The notes beneath the pieces are model-generated. The model saw only the letters and a program-made list of their open reading frames with translations. It searched no databases and was not told where the DNA came from. The position numbers were made by a program, and so were the translations under genes. Positions 12,872-25,719 of a DNA stretch of 64,000 nt are shown here, piece by piece. This stretch comes from Austropuccinia psidii (Eukaryota; Basidiomycota; Pucciniomycetes; Pucciniales; Sphaerophragmiaceae): NCBI GenBank assembly GCA_023105745.1, contig JALGQZ010000006.1, positions 30,457,686-30,521,685 on the forward strand, in the 5' to 3' direction. How positions within the stretch are numbered: position 1 is the stretch's first letter; each line of letters opens with the position of its first letter.

Positions 12872-15800
12872 ACAAAGTTAAGTTAATTATGAAACTTCTG
12901 GAAATCCCAAACAGTTATTTCTTCCACAAAGTTCTTTGAAAGCAAAATAAACACCTTTCAAATGAATATGAAGCAATTAGGAATGAGTTTCTTTTCAAAA
13001 GTCTCAAAATTGAAATTAACTTTTTCCTTGCTTGCTAAAATATCCTTCCTTTCATGTACTTTTTTTCTCTGAAAGTCCTTTTTCAGACCTCAATAATTCT
13101 AAAGTTGAAAGTCTTTATATCAAAATATTTCTCTTTGAAGAATCAACATCATTATTTTCTCTAACTCACTCAAAAAAACAGCAAAATTTATGCTTCATTT
13201 TTATGTTGTCCTAAAAGCTGAATTAATATTGATTTTTAGAAATCAAAAACAAATTAAGATATATCATTTCCTTGTCTATGCATTGGGAATTACTTTTGAA
13301 TATTTCTTGTGAATATCAGATTCAAAAGAAATTTCTCCCAAAAAGAATTTACCAAGTATTTTTCTCTTTCTTATCATAGAAATAGAATATTTCTTTTCAA
13401 AACTTGCAGCCAAATATGATTCAAACTTTCCCAAAATTCAACATTAAATCACTCCCACAAATTTTCCAATGATGGAACTGACCTTAGGCCTCTTATTAAC
13501 CAAAAAGTATTTCTTTCTATATTACATAACATTCAATGTATCAAAAAATTCCCAAAAAACAACTTTATAGAAATATTTTGATAAATATTATAGAATTCAT
13601 ACAAAGGATATCATTAAAAGAATAATTAATCATATCCTACTGTTTTGGGTCAATAAAACTTAGCTCAGGCTCTCAATATTTTCTTATTTTCGTGAGAAGA
13701 GTCTGAAATCCTATAAATGTTTTTAAAAAAAGAAACATGTTGAATCATTACTAACTCTCCATTGAAATATCAATTAAATAAACTTTTCGATTCTGAATAT
13801 TACAAATAATTTGTAATGGATTGAAGGTATCTCATAAGCTCCCATAGTATAGAAATATGGAGTCAATATCCAAGGTTTTGCAAATCCTTAAATATCACAT
13901 GAGGAAAGTAATAATTTCAATGAAAATTATTCCTCATGATATTAGTGTTAAGTCTTCAAAAACTTAATTTTTCAAATAAAATTATGTATTGAAAAATAAT
14001 TCTTGCAATAGAACTTGCAATCTATTTTATATTTCCATTTTTTTGGTAATAATAAATTGATTACCATGGTGATGATTCATGATGCACAATTATAATCTTC
14101 AATCTTTGGAAAAAAACTAATCAAGTTCTGGAATTTTTTGGAAACATACATTCACTTGTACATGAATATCCATCTCTAATTGGAAACTATAAAATTCATT
14201 CCCTGATAAAATCACTTTACCATTATGCAAATGTAATGAGTTTTATAAACTTTTAGCACCACATCAAGAGATTAATAATAATAATGAAACACAAATATCT
14301 CCTTTGTGGATGAGAAAAATATAGTTAATTATGAAAATTCCCCTCCAATTAATTCATGATTGTAATTTTCCAAAACATTCAGGGACTTTACTTAGATCCA
14401 TATAATACAATCAAATTTGTGGTTCAACCAATATCTTCTAATAAGCCAATTACATTCCTAAATTTCAAATAGCTGTCACATAAAGTTCTTTTTTTAAACC
14501 TGAAAGTTCCAACATATTATGCTTCCAAGAATCCACCTCCCAGATAATCTTAAGTATTGAATCCCTGCAAGTGTAGCTTATAAGCAGACAGATCTAAATA
14601 TATTTTTCTCTTTCATTTGAAAAATGATGAATATAGGTAAGATTATCAAGTAAAATATTCAAATATTTTTATAGAATTTTTGATATCTACAAAAAATAAG
14701 ACAGAAGCTCTTGGTCCCCGAAAAGGGGAACTGGAAGAGAATCTTCTAATTTCATAGTTCTGTTGAAATCTTTTAATTCTTCCTTTCAGGTGGCAATTTC
14801 ATTTAGAATTTGAGGAATTCATCTGCATTGAAATTTATATATATTTCTGAATTATAAGTTTGTACTAGCTTTTTATTGGGAACTCTTGCATCAACTATCA
14901 ATGAAGCCTGTTGTGGGAGCTCCTTTTGGTGTGGTATTAAATAAGGAAGTAACCTAAGGGGGAAATTATTGGTAAGTCTGTTTTGAATTTCAGAATTGTC
15001 CAATAAACATGGGTGCTAAGGTGTATTACCTGTCCCTCTAAATAATACTGAATATTTAGCCTACAGGGAATCACAAAAGAAAATAAGATTTGTGGATTTA
15101 AAAGATATAGAAGACTTATCAGAAGTCTCTAAATAAGACCAATCAATAACACTATAGTAAAAACTCTGATTTGAAACTAAAATTTCTGATAAATGAAAGA
15201 CTAAGATGTTTTGTTATTTTAAGAAAAGTAATGATAATATATTTTTCTCTGGCTTTCTGTTATTTCAATAAATCTAATAAGAATATTCTTTTGGTTTCAT
15301 GTTGATTATAATGATTTTTTAATATTAATACTAATAATAAGACTACTGGAATTTCTTACTTTAATATTTTTAATATCTAGTTTATATAGCTACTTATTTT
15401 CTTTCAATAATAATAGGCCTCTTAGAAAAGCTACTAAGCTGTTAACTAAGGTTATAAAACTATCTTTTTAACAATACTAAGCTACTGAGCTTTTCACTAT
15501 GGTTATACTACTTTTCTTTGATAATACTAAGCTAATGAGCAAGGATACTGAGCTTTTTCACTATGGTTATACTACTATTCTTCAACAATACTAATATACT
15601 GAGCTTTTCAAAACTAAAACACTACTACTACTCTAGATATCCTGCTAGTCCAGGGATGGTGGTGATCCTGGATAGTGCCAACTTGTTCAATGATTCGGGA
15701 AAAAATTAGGGAGAGAGGAACTCTATAGAGCTTCTCAAAACAGGGTACTTAAAAAAAGTAATAGTTAACAGGTTTTAATTGGTGAGAAGGGTAGTTTTGG

Positions 15801-17749
15801 TGTAGCAAAGTGACACAGGCTCCAAGTTCTGACCAATAAGATTGAGTTGTCATGTCAATTGGTAAATATAGGTATGCAAAATGAATTAGTTTGATTTCTG
15901 AACAATCAAATAATGTTCTGATAAGCTTTGAATAATTTGTGGTCTTTATTTGAAAGGATTAGTCAGCTTCTGTGCAATTTCTGTCCATTTTGATGTCCAG
16001 CTTATGGGTTAGGCTAAAAATAATTCTTTGTTTTTTTAAAAAATATCATCTGTTTCTTCCAAAAAGATTTTATTCTTGTGTATTTGCTTTGTTTTTTATT
16101 CTTCTTTTAAACTTCCACAAACAATACTTTTGAAATTGCCTTCAATGTGGGTTGAACCAGCTACATGACCAATCCAAAGGTGAACAGCTCTTCCTTGTCA
16201 ACTGACACATCAGGGAAAATCCTGATGTTGCATTCAAGCTGGTATTGAAACATCACCAGCCTGATTCTGCATCTTGATTTCAAGTTGACCTTCCCACACT
16301 TGAGTTTTATCTTGAGAAGTCTCCTGGATAATTATCTCCAATGTGGTAATTTTCATGTATCAAATGAAAAAGAGTACTCATCATTTTTCTTTGTTGCTAG
16401 AAATAGTGATTTTGAATTATAAAATGTACTTCAATTAGAGCTAATTGAGTTTAATAAAATAAAACAATCAGAGAAATAAATCAAGTAAATTAATTTGAAC
16501 AGTTTATGAAGACTTTGGATAATTAATTGAAAGCCATTCCCAAAATTAAAGTTTGCAAGATGAATTGAGATCAAAGAGAATTATATTTGAACTAAGAGGG
16601 AAGATACCCTAAAGTATTGTGATAACAAGTCATTGATAAAGTAAAGATATAATCTCTGATATGAGGAAAAAATAAGAATCAGTTTAAGGGTGAAGTCATA
16701 TTTGGATGAGCCCCTTTGAGCACCCTGAGTTTGTATTGTGTGGGCACAGGATGAAACTCCCTTTCTGATACCCTTAATTTCTCAGTTTTGTTTTCAACAA
16801 AGCCAAGGTTTTTTTATTAATTGATTTTTATTTGCTCATAAACAAGGCTGTGCAATGTTACTCCAAAGACAAGGAACCAAAAATAAAATGCTTATAACTT
16901 TTTCCAATTTCAGAAGTGCTAATCTCACATTGCTAATAAAAAGGCTATTAAAATTATATGTGATTCTCAATGGCATGTCTTTGCAGGATGGCTGTCAATA
17001 GAAAAATAAACCAGAATTGCAATCCAAATGCTTTGTTGTAGTCACAGCTCATTGTATCAACACCAAACATGTGTTTGCGGTTGGATGTGTTCTGCAACCA
17101 GCATTTGATAAATATATGAAGGCCAGGAGAAGTAAATATTTTCTACTGAAGGACTTATATCACTGGCATACCACTTGGCCAAGAATGTAAGATATAAGCA
17201 AAACTATTGCCAATTTCTTTAGTGTCACATGCCTTTTACTTCTTTTTGATTTGCTAAGTTGTTTCTGTCTCTTTTCATAATTTATGATTCCTCATAAGAA
17301 GATAGTTAAGTGTTTCAAATTTTCCTTTGATTAGAAAAAAATTCAACAAGCTTATCAAACATTCTGTTTGTTTCTGGAGAATGATGATACCAACAATAAT
17401 TAGCATAAGATCAGCACCATTTGCATGCAATGTCAATGCAACATTGAAGCAATGTTGCAGCTGAAATGTCAGCCCTTTTCGTGATGTGTAAGACAGAAAG
17501 GTTTTATTTTTCTCCATTGGTCTGTAATTGTAACTGTGTCTGTAGCAATAACTTATTTTCAAATTTCTATTTATCTTAAAAAATGTTGGATATATTGAAT
17601 TCTATTTTTATTTGTTTTTCTGGTAATCTTGAAGCTGATACTAATGTTATTGAATACAAAATCCCCCTCTCCATTTAATTCTGTCTCAAGCATTCCAGTT
17701 GAGAAGCTTTCCAATATCAATCATATTCATTCTGTTGTTCAATTTCTTC
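12872..17749. other. AT-rich DNA without recognisable gene
   Basis: About 4.9 kb in which I find no supported gene. The only ORFs are 60-70 codons with no recognisable motif. A minus-strand ORF at 14803-15003 (66 codons) and a broken coding-like patch at about 16140-16340 on the minus strand (WEGQLEIKMQNQAGD) could be remnants of retroelement gag or protease, but I cannot assign them. A short tandem repeat sits at 15471-15608. Confidence 0.55.
15471..15608. repeat. Short tandem repeat, about 65-bp unit
   Basis: Two full units and one partial unit share AATACTAAGCTA, GAGCTTTT and CACTATGGTTATACTAC in the same order. A weaker copy may lie just upstream at 15425-15470. It is not part of any coding frame. 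Confidence 0.6.
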
Positions 17750-18064
17750 TCACTCCAAGATAGAATCTTTAGCTTCAATTTCTTCACTGCTTTCATTTCC
17801 TGACTCTGAAATATATTGAACTATCTTTCCTCTTGATGTGACTTGCTGCAAATTTTCTTTTAAGCTTAGTGCTGTCCAATTCTTCAAGCTCATAAGGTCC
17901 ATTATTAATTCAATTGATAACTCTATAAGGTCCATTCCAACAGTTTTAAAATAGTAAACCCCACTGTGACTCAAGTGACTTATTATAAGCTAATACCAAG
18001 TCCCCTGGCTCAAGTGGACTTCTCAGTTTGTGTGCCGTCTTTCTGGGAGCTTTAGAGGTATTTT
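17750..18064 (-). pseudogene. F3 integrase C-terminal (GPY/F-like) remnant
   Basis: Minus-strand remnant of a third gypsy family, here called F3. Reading the three frames together gives HKLRSPLEPGDLVLAYNKSL, ESQWGLLF, then WNGPYRVIN, NNGPYELEELD and a FAASHIKR segment. These match the post-catalytic GPY/F module found at the C-terminus of many gypsy integrases. At least one stop and two frame changes break it. It continues the integrase core at 19800-20690 after a 1.7-kb intervening segment. Confidence 0.7.
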
Positions 18065-19799
18065 TATATACCCAAAAGACCACAAATATTGAAAGATTAG
18101 ACAATTATAAATAAAATAATTTTATTTATGTTATTAATAAAAAAATCAAAATATAAATGTAAAATTCATATAACAAATTCAAATTTTAATTATAATTTAA
18201 AATAAAAATTACTTGGGAATTTAGAATTTTGAAAACACATTTTGACTTGAAAAAATTGAGTAATAATAAATTTTCAACAAAAACACTAAAATTAATACAT
18301 TTTTGGAAAAAGGTTAAATAAAAATTATCATAACTTTTTATCAAAAAAATAAATATATGAAAATCATTTCACCATTAGACTCCTCATAAAAAATAAGGTG
18401 GGGTCACCTCTGGGTAAAATATCTGTAACTCAACTCTAAATAAGCTTAAATTAAGTTTTCAGTATTGTCTGTACAAAAGTTGAAAATCTTCAAAAACCTA
18501 AATCGAGTTAACATCAAATTTGGTGTTAACCATCAATTTTTGTGTTAAAATCAAGGTGTTTTATGTAGTTTAGAAGTTATGAGGAATTGAAGTATTTTGA
18601 ATTGAAATGTCAAAAGGTGCATGTGTATTACATAAGTGAACTTTAATTTAAAAATGAGGTATCAATTATTACAGTTGTGTACTGCAAAAACTCAATTGAA
18701 TTACATCTGTAAATTACAAGTATAATACATGATGAGGAATTAAAGAAAACATAAATTGGAAAGATTGATTCTGGGGGAAAAAGGAATGTTGGCTCTAAGG
18801 GGGAGCCATACCCCCAAATTCCTTTCTGAAAGGCGTGAGATGTCAAAATAAACACAAAGGTTCATCACTTTTGGCCTGGAATTGAGACACAGGGTCTGTG
18901 TCTCAATTGATGATGAGGTTTTGATAGCAACCAGGGCAGTTTTGACTGTTGCCAAGAGGTTAAAACTACCCTTAAGATAAAAAATCATAGTAAGAACAGT
19001 TTAAACTGGTTTTTACGTCACACACACACATTCATATCTGTTTTGAAGGCTGAAAACCAGGTATTACTATAGTAATGGCTGATTTAAGGGTCTAAGATGG
19101 CTGAAAATAGCAAAAAATGGCTAAAACCAGCCTTTTTTTGATCTAAACCAGGGTTCAACGATTCCATAATTGACTTTTCTGTTATCCAAGTGTTCTTTGC
19201 GACTGAAAAGAATAAATTTTACTTTTGGAGTAAGAAAATCGGTGGCTATAAAAGAATGTCTTCTTTGTCCCACTTTTCTCTTCATGTTAGAATATTTTAC
19301 TTTTTATAATTAGTTTAAACACTGTTAAAAAAATCAATAAAAGATTCAAAACACCCTTTTATTATCATTTTAAACATTTTAAATACATGAAACAATCATT
19401 ATAATCACAGTTTGTAACTCTTATAATCATTTTTACCCTTGAAACATCCCATAAGTGAATTAAAGCATCTTTCACTACTGTTACCTTTGTAACTTTGTTT
19501 CCAAACTCACTGTGGTCACTTTTGGGTGTTTTTTCTTTTGAATATTCTTTTTAAAGACTATTTTCGTATATTAATTGCTTGCAGTCCTTGGCTCAATCAA
19601 TTCCAATTGAAATTTCTTTTGTAGCCTTAAATATCTCTTGTGGAGTATTTGCAGACAAACTTTTATTGTTGGTAAAACAATAAGTCTTCATAATATTATT
19701 GTTTTATACTTATATAGTTTAAAGCAATACATTTGGTGTTTCTTTTTTGAAAATGTTAATTCTTAACATTTTAAATCATATTTTCATCTTATACAAATT
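18065..19799. other. Non-homologous AT-rich segment interrupting F3 integrase
   Basis: F3 integrase sequence stops near 19800 (SIQYLNKK) and resumes at 18064, so about 1.7 kb here is probably an insertion. I could not find convincing terminal repeats or a target duplication. A TATAAAAG at about 19245-19252 on the + strand and the lack of ORFs would fit a solo LTR of an unrecognised family. A short CA microsatellite lies at 19020-19030. Confidence 0.4.
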
Positions 19800-20690
19800 T
19801 TCAGGACAGGAAAAGTATATGACTTTTAATCAAAGTTTCATATCCATGCCTTACGCTTTTTGTTCAAGTATTGAATTGATTTATTTCTTGAATCTCTTAA
19901 TTTCTCTGCTTATGCTGATATTTTTTCTTCTTTTGCTGGAATATTTATGGTTCTTTCTTCCAATAATTCATCTCGTTGATATTTTATTCCATTCAATGGC
20001 AAGATATGTATTTGTTTCAATATCAATTGGAAAAACAGCTTTATGACAAAATTGAAGCTCAAATGTTGAGTATCCTGTTGTTCGTTTTGTTGAAATTCTA
20101 TCTTCCAAAATGAAAATTGGTAAGTATTATTTCCATATGGATTCATTCTCACCACACATTTTCACAAGGGCATCTTTAAATTGCTTAGGGCCTCTTTCAA
20201 CAATTCCTTGTGATTCTGAATAGTAAGGTGTAGTTATTCTGATTTTTGATACTTCCCTTTTGACTGCCTTGTGTAGGTCTTTTCCAAATTCTGATCCTCC
20301 ATAAACTGTCACTTTGTTTGAAGCTCCATACCTACCAATCCATTCTGAGACTAATTTTTCAGTTATCCTTGTTGATGCCACACTTTCTGGCTATCCTGAA
20401 AAGTAATCTCTTGCTACGGCTAAGTATTTCCATTGTCCTGATTTAATATGAACTGCATCCATGCTGACTCTTTCAAATAAAGTAGAAGTTACAGATAACT
20501 TTGCTTCTTTTCTTGTTGCAAATGACTCCTTTCTGAAATTATTGACATGATTTAACCCATTTCTTAACTATCCTTTTCATTCATTCCCACCAATATCTTT
20601 CATTTATTCCCCTTTATGTTTCATTTTCCCCTCTATGCCCCAATTCTTCATGCATTTTCTTTAGTATCTGCTTCTGTGATTTTCATTGTA
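19800..20690 (-). pseudogene. F3 integrase core remnant
   Basis: Minus-strand integrase of the relic gypsy element F3. In sense order it shows a decayed zinc-binding region (about 20690-20540), VSMDAVHIKSGQWKYLAVA with the first catalytic Asp, then VYGGSEFGKDL, where the second catalytic Asp is replaced by Tyr, then YYSESQGIVERG with the catalytic Glu. A decayed downstream helix region (DELLEERT, SIQYLNKK) follows. Only 20127-20381 (84 codons) is continuously open. It lies downstream of the F3 RNase H region, as expected for gypsy order. Confidence 0.75.
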
Positions 20691-20699
20691 TACAGCTAG

Positions 20700-21057
20700 T
20701 TGTGGATGTTCTTGATTTCTTCTTTGAAGCTTTCCTCCTTCTAAATAGAACTCTACTGATTTTTTTTGATTTTATTGAAGTATTCTTCTCCAATACTTTG
20801 TGGCTTTTGGAAAGTATTCAAATATTCCTGCATATGTTTTTCAAATGCTTCCTGTTTTATTGGAATCTCAATATTGCTTTTTCCCTTGATAGGTTCCCCA
20901 CTTTTCTTGTATTTTCTTCTTTTAGGCCAAATCCTGGATGAGGTTTGATCCAATCCTCCTCTTCATCAAAATCATCTCTTTTGCTTTCTTCTTTGTCTTC
21001 TCCTTTTGGTGTTCCTGATAACCCATCTGGAATAATAAATGTTTTCCCTGGTTTTTG
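20700..21057 (-). pseudogene. F3 RNase H end and linker
   Basis: Sense reading from the Tc1 insertion point gives QKPGKTFIIPDGLSGTPKG, then an acidic linker (EESKRDDFDEEEDWIKPHPG) and a Lys-rich helix (20753-20953). The PDGLS block is the end of the gypsy RNase H domain. The other half of the same domain lies immediately on the far side of the Tc1-like element (22657 onward), so the two were contiguous before that insertion. Confidence 0.7.
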
Positions 21058-21059
21058 TA

Positions 21060-21085
21060 CAGTGGGGTAATAAAACTGCCCATCC
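21060..21085 (+). repeat. Left terminal inverted repeat of Tc1-like element
   Basis: It begins CAGTGGGGTAATAAAACTGC and ends CCATCC. The reverse complement of the right end reads CAGTGGACTGACAAAACTTT before the same CCATCC, an imperfect but clear inverted repeat next to the TA duplication. Confidence 0.85.
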
Positions 21086-21332
21086 GGTGTTAAAAAAAAG
21101 TCTGTCTATTTTTTTTTAAAAAAAAAAGTTTGTAGGTTTTTTTTAATAATACAAAAAACTCAGGCTCACAAATGTCTTATTTGTCGTAGGCTCTCTGACT
21201 TGAATAAATTACGTATATTCAAAATTTCTTTCAATTTAAAATATAGTTGTATTTATAGCAAAAAGTTTTAAAAAAAAATTGTAAATAATTTTTTTTAATT
21301 TAGTAATTAAGCAAATAAAGTCCCCAATTTAA

Positions 21333-22367
21333 CTAGCATCTGGTGGGTGCCCCATGTTGTGAAATGACAGCCCTCATTTGATTGGGCATTAAATGGATAA
21401 ATGCCCTGAAATAATCTTTGGGCATGTCATTCCAGGCAGCCTGCACTGTAATTCGGAGTTTGGGTAAGGTTTTTGGATGAAATTTTTTGTGAACAATCAC
21501 CTTCATCTTCGTCCATGCATTCTCAATAGGATTTAAATCGGGGGAATCTGGTGGCCACTAAAATCTGACGATGCCTTGAGTGTGCTTCCATTGGCCAGAT
21601 AAGAGAGAAGTATGAAACGGTGCATTATCTTCACAAAGCGTAAATGCTTGACGTTGGGGCACCTGTTTCTGTTGTTGCAAGTAATTGTAAAAGGGTAAAA
21701 ACCCTATTTAATAGATTTTGTTGATGAATCCTTGGGTTCAGCGTGCGTTTGGGCCCATAATGATAAGGGGTGATGGTTTGATATCGCAAAAGCCTGCCCA
21801 AACCATAATGGACTGACATCCACTATGGTGCTGAGCTACTTGGCAATCAAAAGAGTATTGCTCACCCTGAGTTCTCCAACCATGAGTTGGGGTTGGGTTT
21901 TTTGCAAGCTCACAGCTGCTCTAATCGGTCCATATTACCTTCTTCCAGTCTTCAAGTGACCAATCAATGTGTGATCTTGCAAACGCTAATTGTTCGTCAA
22001 AATGATGGGGTCTCAAATGAGGTTTGACAATGGCAATTCCTGAGAAGATTCCTTCTTTATGAAGGACGCTTTGGAATGCTCATGATGAAACCTCCTTTGT
22101 AATTAAATTTGTTATTTCATTCAAGCTTGCATGTCTTTGCATTTGAGTCACTCTCTTGAGTTGTCGAATTTCGTGTTCATTCAATATTGGCTTCCTTCCT
22201 GGCCTAGGTAAGTTTTGAACCATTCCACAATCATTGTATCAAGTGATGATGTCTTGAATAGATGTCTTGGGAATTCCAGTGAGCCCACTGATTTTTTGCA
22301 GTGATAATCCAGCCTCATGCATCCAAATGATCCTTGCTTTGGTTTTGTTGTTGTATTGATGAGGCAT
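21333..22367 (-). pseudogene. Tc1-type transposase pseudogene (DD34E)
   Basis: From the ATG at 22367 to the TAG at 21333 there are exactly 345 codons in one frame, normal for a Tc1 transposase, with six in-frame stops and no net frameshift. The N-terminus holds a helix-turn-helix region (MHEAGLSLQKISGLTGIPKT). The catalytic domain shows VIWTD (first Asp), then CEDNAPFH (second Asp) and SPDLNPIENAW (Glu). There are 34 positions between the last two, the DD34E spacing of Tc1. The stops fall after IIT, VSS, WTD, NAR, KIY and VRF. The enzyme would catalyse cut-and-paste transposition into TA, but this copy cannot encode it. Confidence 0.92.
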
Positions 22368-22628
22368 TGATGCAGCAAGATCATTGTAGTTTGAAATTCA
22401 AAAACCTAACTATTTTAAAAGACAAATCATGTATGTTAAAACATAAACCTCAAGAAAAACCATTACAAAAAACTCACCAAACAAAAAGGAGAACATTAGA
22501 AATAGTAAAAAAAAGAAACCAAGAAATTGAGTAGAAAAGAAAAAGGAAAAATGAATTGTAAAATAGAAAAAAAAATTGGATTTTGGATTTTGGTTGGGGA
22601 CTGGGGGTGTGCGCGGGTTGAACAAAGT

Positions 22629-22654
22629 GGATGGAAAGTTTTGTCAGTCCACTG
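22629..22654 (-). repeat. Right terminal inverted repeat of Tc1-like element
   Basis: On the + strand it runs from GGATGG to CAGTCCACTG, and it is the imperfect inverted copy of 21060-21085. The TA duplication follows at 22655-22656. Confidence 0.85.
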
Positions 22655-22656
22655 TA

Positions 22657-24183
22657 CAAGATCAAATGAAAAAAAGCTGAATGAATTCCACCCATCTTGT
22701 CATTGATGCATTTGGTAAGCAAGGTGTGTTGATTGTTTCTATTAAAGCTTTAGCATCTACTTGAAGTTCAAAGTGTTGCCTGCATAGTATTGTTTGAAGT
22801 TTTTTGAGTATTCTTGCTACACCACACATGTCTAATTTTGGCTGAGAGTATTTAGATTCTAGTATGGAAAATTTTATTTATTCATATGGTACTTGTATAT
22901 CCTTTCGATTCTCATCCTCTTGTATGAGAACTGCACCAGCTGAAATATAAATTGAATCAATTGCTAAGTTTATTTTATCTGACCCTTTATCATAATTCAA
23001 TGTCTTGAAGGTAATTTCTTCTCCTACTATCTTCCTGAGTTTTATCAAAGCTGCTTCACCTTTTTAATCCTATTTCCACAATAAATCCTCCCTTGTCAAT
23101 CTTCTCGATGGGGCTGCAACTTGTGAAAAGGCCTTGATAAAGATTCTGAAATATGCAAATAGTTCTAAGAATCCTCTAACTGAATTCTTTGTTGTTGGTC
23201 TAGGCCAGTTATGTATCTTGTTTATCTTCTGTTTTGAAATATTCCTTCCTCCAAAAGATACAACATGTCCCACAATATCAAGTGCTGGAACACAACATGC
23301 AAATTTTGATCCTGAAATTGTGGTTCCTGCCCCTTCTATCATGAAAAAGGATTTTTTTAAGGTTACTGCATATTCCCAAACAAATCTTCTTATGAGCCAA
23401 TTATCCTTCAATGTTTTATGCTGATATGTTGATCTGGGTCCTTTAATCCCTCCATCATCTATAAATATTTCAAGGTTCGCGGGATTTTATCCCAAATTAT
23501 CCAAGTCATTTGTGCTTGATATAATGCCACAGATTTTTTTCTCCTTGAGGTAGTCTGGTAGGCTGAAGTCTTCCAAGTGGTTGTGTAGTAATATCCAGTT
23601 CTATTTTATCATATATGTCCAAAATATATCCTAATCCATAACATGCTCTTCCTGAAAGTGATCCTACAAGCTCACCAACATTTCGTGGCAATCCTTAATC
23701 TTTTATTGTTACTTGATTCAGGTCTTGAAGGTCATGAACTATTCAAAGTTTTCCATTGGGATTTGACACACAAAATACTGGGCTGTTATACCTTGATTTT
23801 GATTTTCATAGGGTCCTGTTTGTATTATTTCTATTACTAGCTCAATAAATTGAAGTAAAATTTATTTTCGTATTGGTATTGGTTTCTTTTGCCATGATTC
23901 ATGTGGTATAACAGGTATTTTACAAGGCTTTCCATAAGAATTTTTTAGTATGCCTCTTTCTTCTTCCAAAAATAGTATAGCCTTTTGCCTTAGTAATAAT
24001 AAATTTTTTAATATATTAATCTCTTCTTCTGATAACCATCCAGATGGTCCAAAATGTATCATTGAAAGTCTTTTTTCTGTAACCTTTGATGTTTCAATAA
24101 ATAGAGGTGGGTTAGGTGATGGGGGTGTTTCATATGGATATCTTGATAATTCAGGTCTCTACAAAGGTGGATTTGGATTTTGA
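22657..24183 (-). pseudogene. F3 reverse transcriptase and RNase H remnant
   Basis: Upstream part of the F3 gypsy relic. In sense order: FGPSGWLSEEEINILKNLL and KIPVIPHESW (pre-RT linker), QDLNQVTIKD and GLPRNVGELVG, LGRLQPTRLPQG, YQAQMTWII, then the catalytic box FIDDGGIKG with both Asp residues retained. GSKFACCVPALDIVGHVVSF and the connection region RGFLELFAYFRIFIK follow, and then an RNase H with a poorly preserved start that reaches the Tc1 insertion point at NASMTRW and FDLV. Multiple stops and shifts are present. Element B interrupts its upstream end at 24230. Confidence 0.78.
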
Positions 24184-24224
24184 GGCATAGCTTCATTGAC
24201 TGGTCTAACCTTTTTGAGTACTTA

Positions 24225-24229
24225 CTTAT
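24225..24229. repeat. Target-site duplication of element B, left
   Basis: CTTAT here is repeated at 33904-33908, exactly outside the LTR ends of element B. A 5-bp duplication is typical of Ty3/gypsy integration. Confidence 0.9.
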
Positions 24230-25651
24230 TGTCAGGCTGAGTCTATGATGAGAGTACCAAAAAGTATTTACAACTCTTAACTATGACTGTGACACGGTAA
24301 ATAAAGATTTAAAAGATTTCATAAGAGTTAAAGATGGTTTAATTTAATAATAAGAGGGCTTTACTATAAGGAATATAGTGGTGGTGAGCGCTGTTGAAAG
24401 CCCTCCGTGCAGCTTTACCTGTTGGGTTACAATAATAAAGACTACAATACTTTAAATTAAGAGTATACCTGGTTATTACCCAAGAGTAAAACTGTTTTTG
24501 ACAGTTTACTACATAGGGTATTCAAGAGAAGGATGAGGAGACAATTCTGGCGGTGAAAAAGCCTCCTTTTATCGTGAAATGGGATGGAAAGGGTGCTAAA
24601 CCTTTCCACCTAGAGAAAGTGAAGATTTTTCACTCTCTAGGACTGGCTTGTGGTTTGCAAACAGCCTGTATAGACTTTATAGGGCCCAGATGTGGTTTTG
24701 AAACCACATCTGGGCGGTTTTCACCAATACAGGGTGAAGATTTTCTTCTGGGGACCTCACAGCCTGATTCTGACATGTATGACGCGTAGAATGCTGTACA
24801 GAAACTGTATGGGACCCCAATATTGACTGAATTATGAGGTATTGAAGTATTAACATGCTTCTTTGTCTGTTTGACACCTCATAATCAGAGTACAACTGTA
24901 TCCTGTCATAATACAGCTGTATTGGCCATATTGTGGGGTTATAACTTTCAAATGGCCATAGGTCTGTCAGTTTTTGAGATATCATGCTCAACGTTGGTTC
25001 ATTGGATAGCCCTGTATAAGCTCTATACAATGATACCCAGTTCGGTATGGTTATCATTAAATATGACAAAGTTATCCCATGTACAAGGTTTTTTGTACAT
25101 AGGTGTGGTTTGGGAAAAAAGCTGTATTGAGCTTATTTGCCTCATAGCTTTTGTTAGAGTTGAGATATGAAGAATTCGATGGAACCATAAGATAGGCCTG
25201 ATTGTGCTCTTTCCAAAAGGACCCCACTTCCGGTATCCTACACTAAAACTGTAGAAGTTAGATGAGAGGTGAATCTTTTGTTCAGCCTTATTTGGCCTGA
25301 AATTGACCATAACTCCAGTAACCTTGGTGCTTGCTCAGTTTGGCTGGTACCATTGGATAGCCCTGGCTTAGAGCTTTATTTGGAGTACCAATTTGATGGG
25401 GTTAAGCCTCTACTTCTAGATTTTAGATGAGAGGTGAAAATTAAGGTTTATGCTCAGCAATAACTTTGTTATTTCTTGTCTTATGGTGATGGGACTTATA
25501 TTGTAAGAAAGAGGTGAGTTTCCTCTTTCTTTTGATACCTTTTGAGTTGATTTGGCTCAGCTCCATGTTTTGGTGGTATCTTGGCTATACCATTGGTTTA
25601 TGGTATTTTGGCTGTCATGCTTGTGCTCTGGTTTTGAGTCAAAGGCTGACA
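24230..25651 (-). repeat. Element B 3' LTR
   Basis: 1422 bp. In sense orientation it runs from TGTCAGCCTTTGACTC to CTCAGCCTGACA. It contains the hairpin palindrome at 24687-24712 (CAGATGTGGTTT, a 2-nt centre, then its inverse), a TGACATGTATGACGCG motif, and three diverged copies of a module with CATAACT and GATAGCCCT. The polypurine tract (TTAGAGGGAGGGTA) lies at 25652-25665. Confidence 0.92.
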
Positions 25652-25719
25652 TACCCTCCCTCTAAAAAAGGCTCATCATTTATGAGACTGTTCAGTCCTC
25701 CTAGAGGCCCTGAATCTCC

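Larger units (their letters stand above)
21060..22654 (-). mobile_element. Tc1-like DNA transposon (Tc1/mariner)
   Basis: A complete 1595-bp element. It is flanked by TA dinucleotides (21058-21059 and 22655-22656), the target duplication of Tc1/mariner. The terminal inverted repeats begin CAGTGG at 21060 and end CCACTG at 22654. Over about 26 bp they also share AAAACT and CCATCC at matching positions, with several mismatches. It encodes one transposase on the minus strand, now a pseudogene. It sits inside the RNase H domain of the F3 relic, so it is younger than F3. Confidence 0.93.

Noticed and set aside
16140..16340. Possible host exon on the minus strand (WEGQLEIKMQNQAGD)
   Set aside because: Only about 36 codons are open before a stop and frame change, and I recognise no family; too weak to call a gene.
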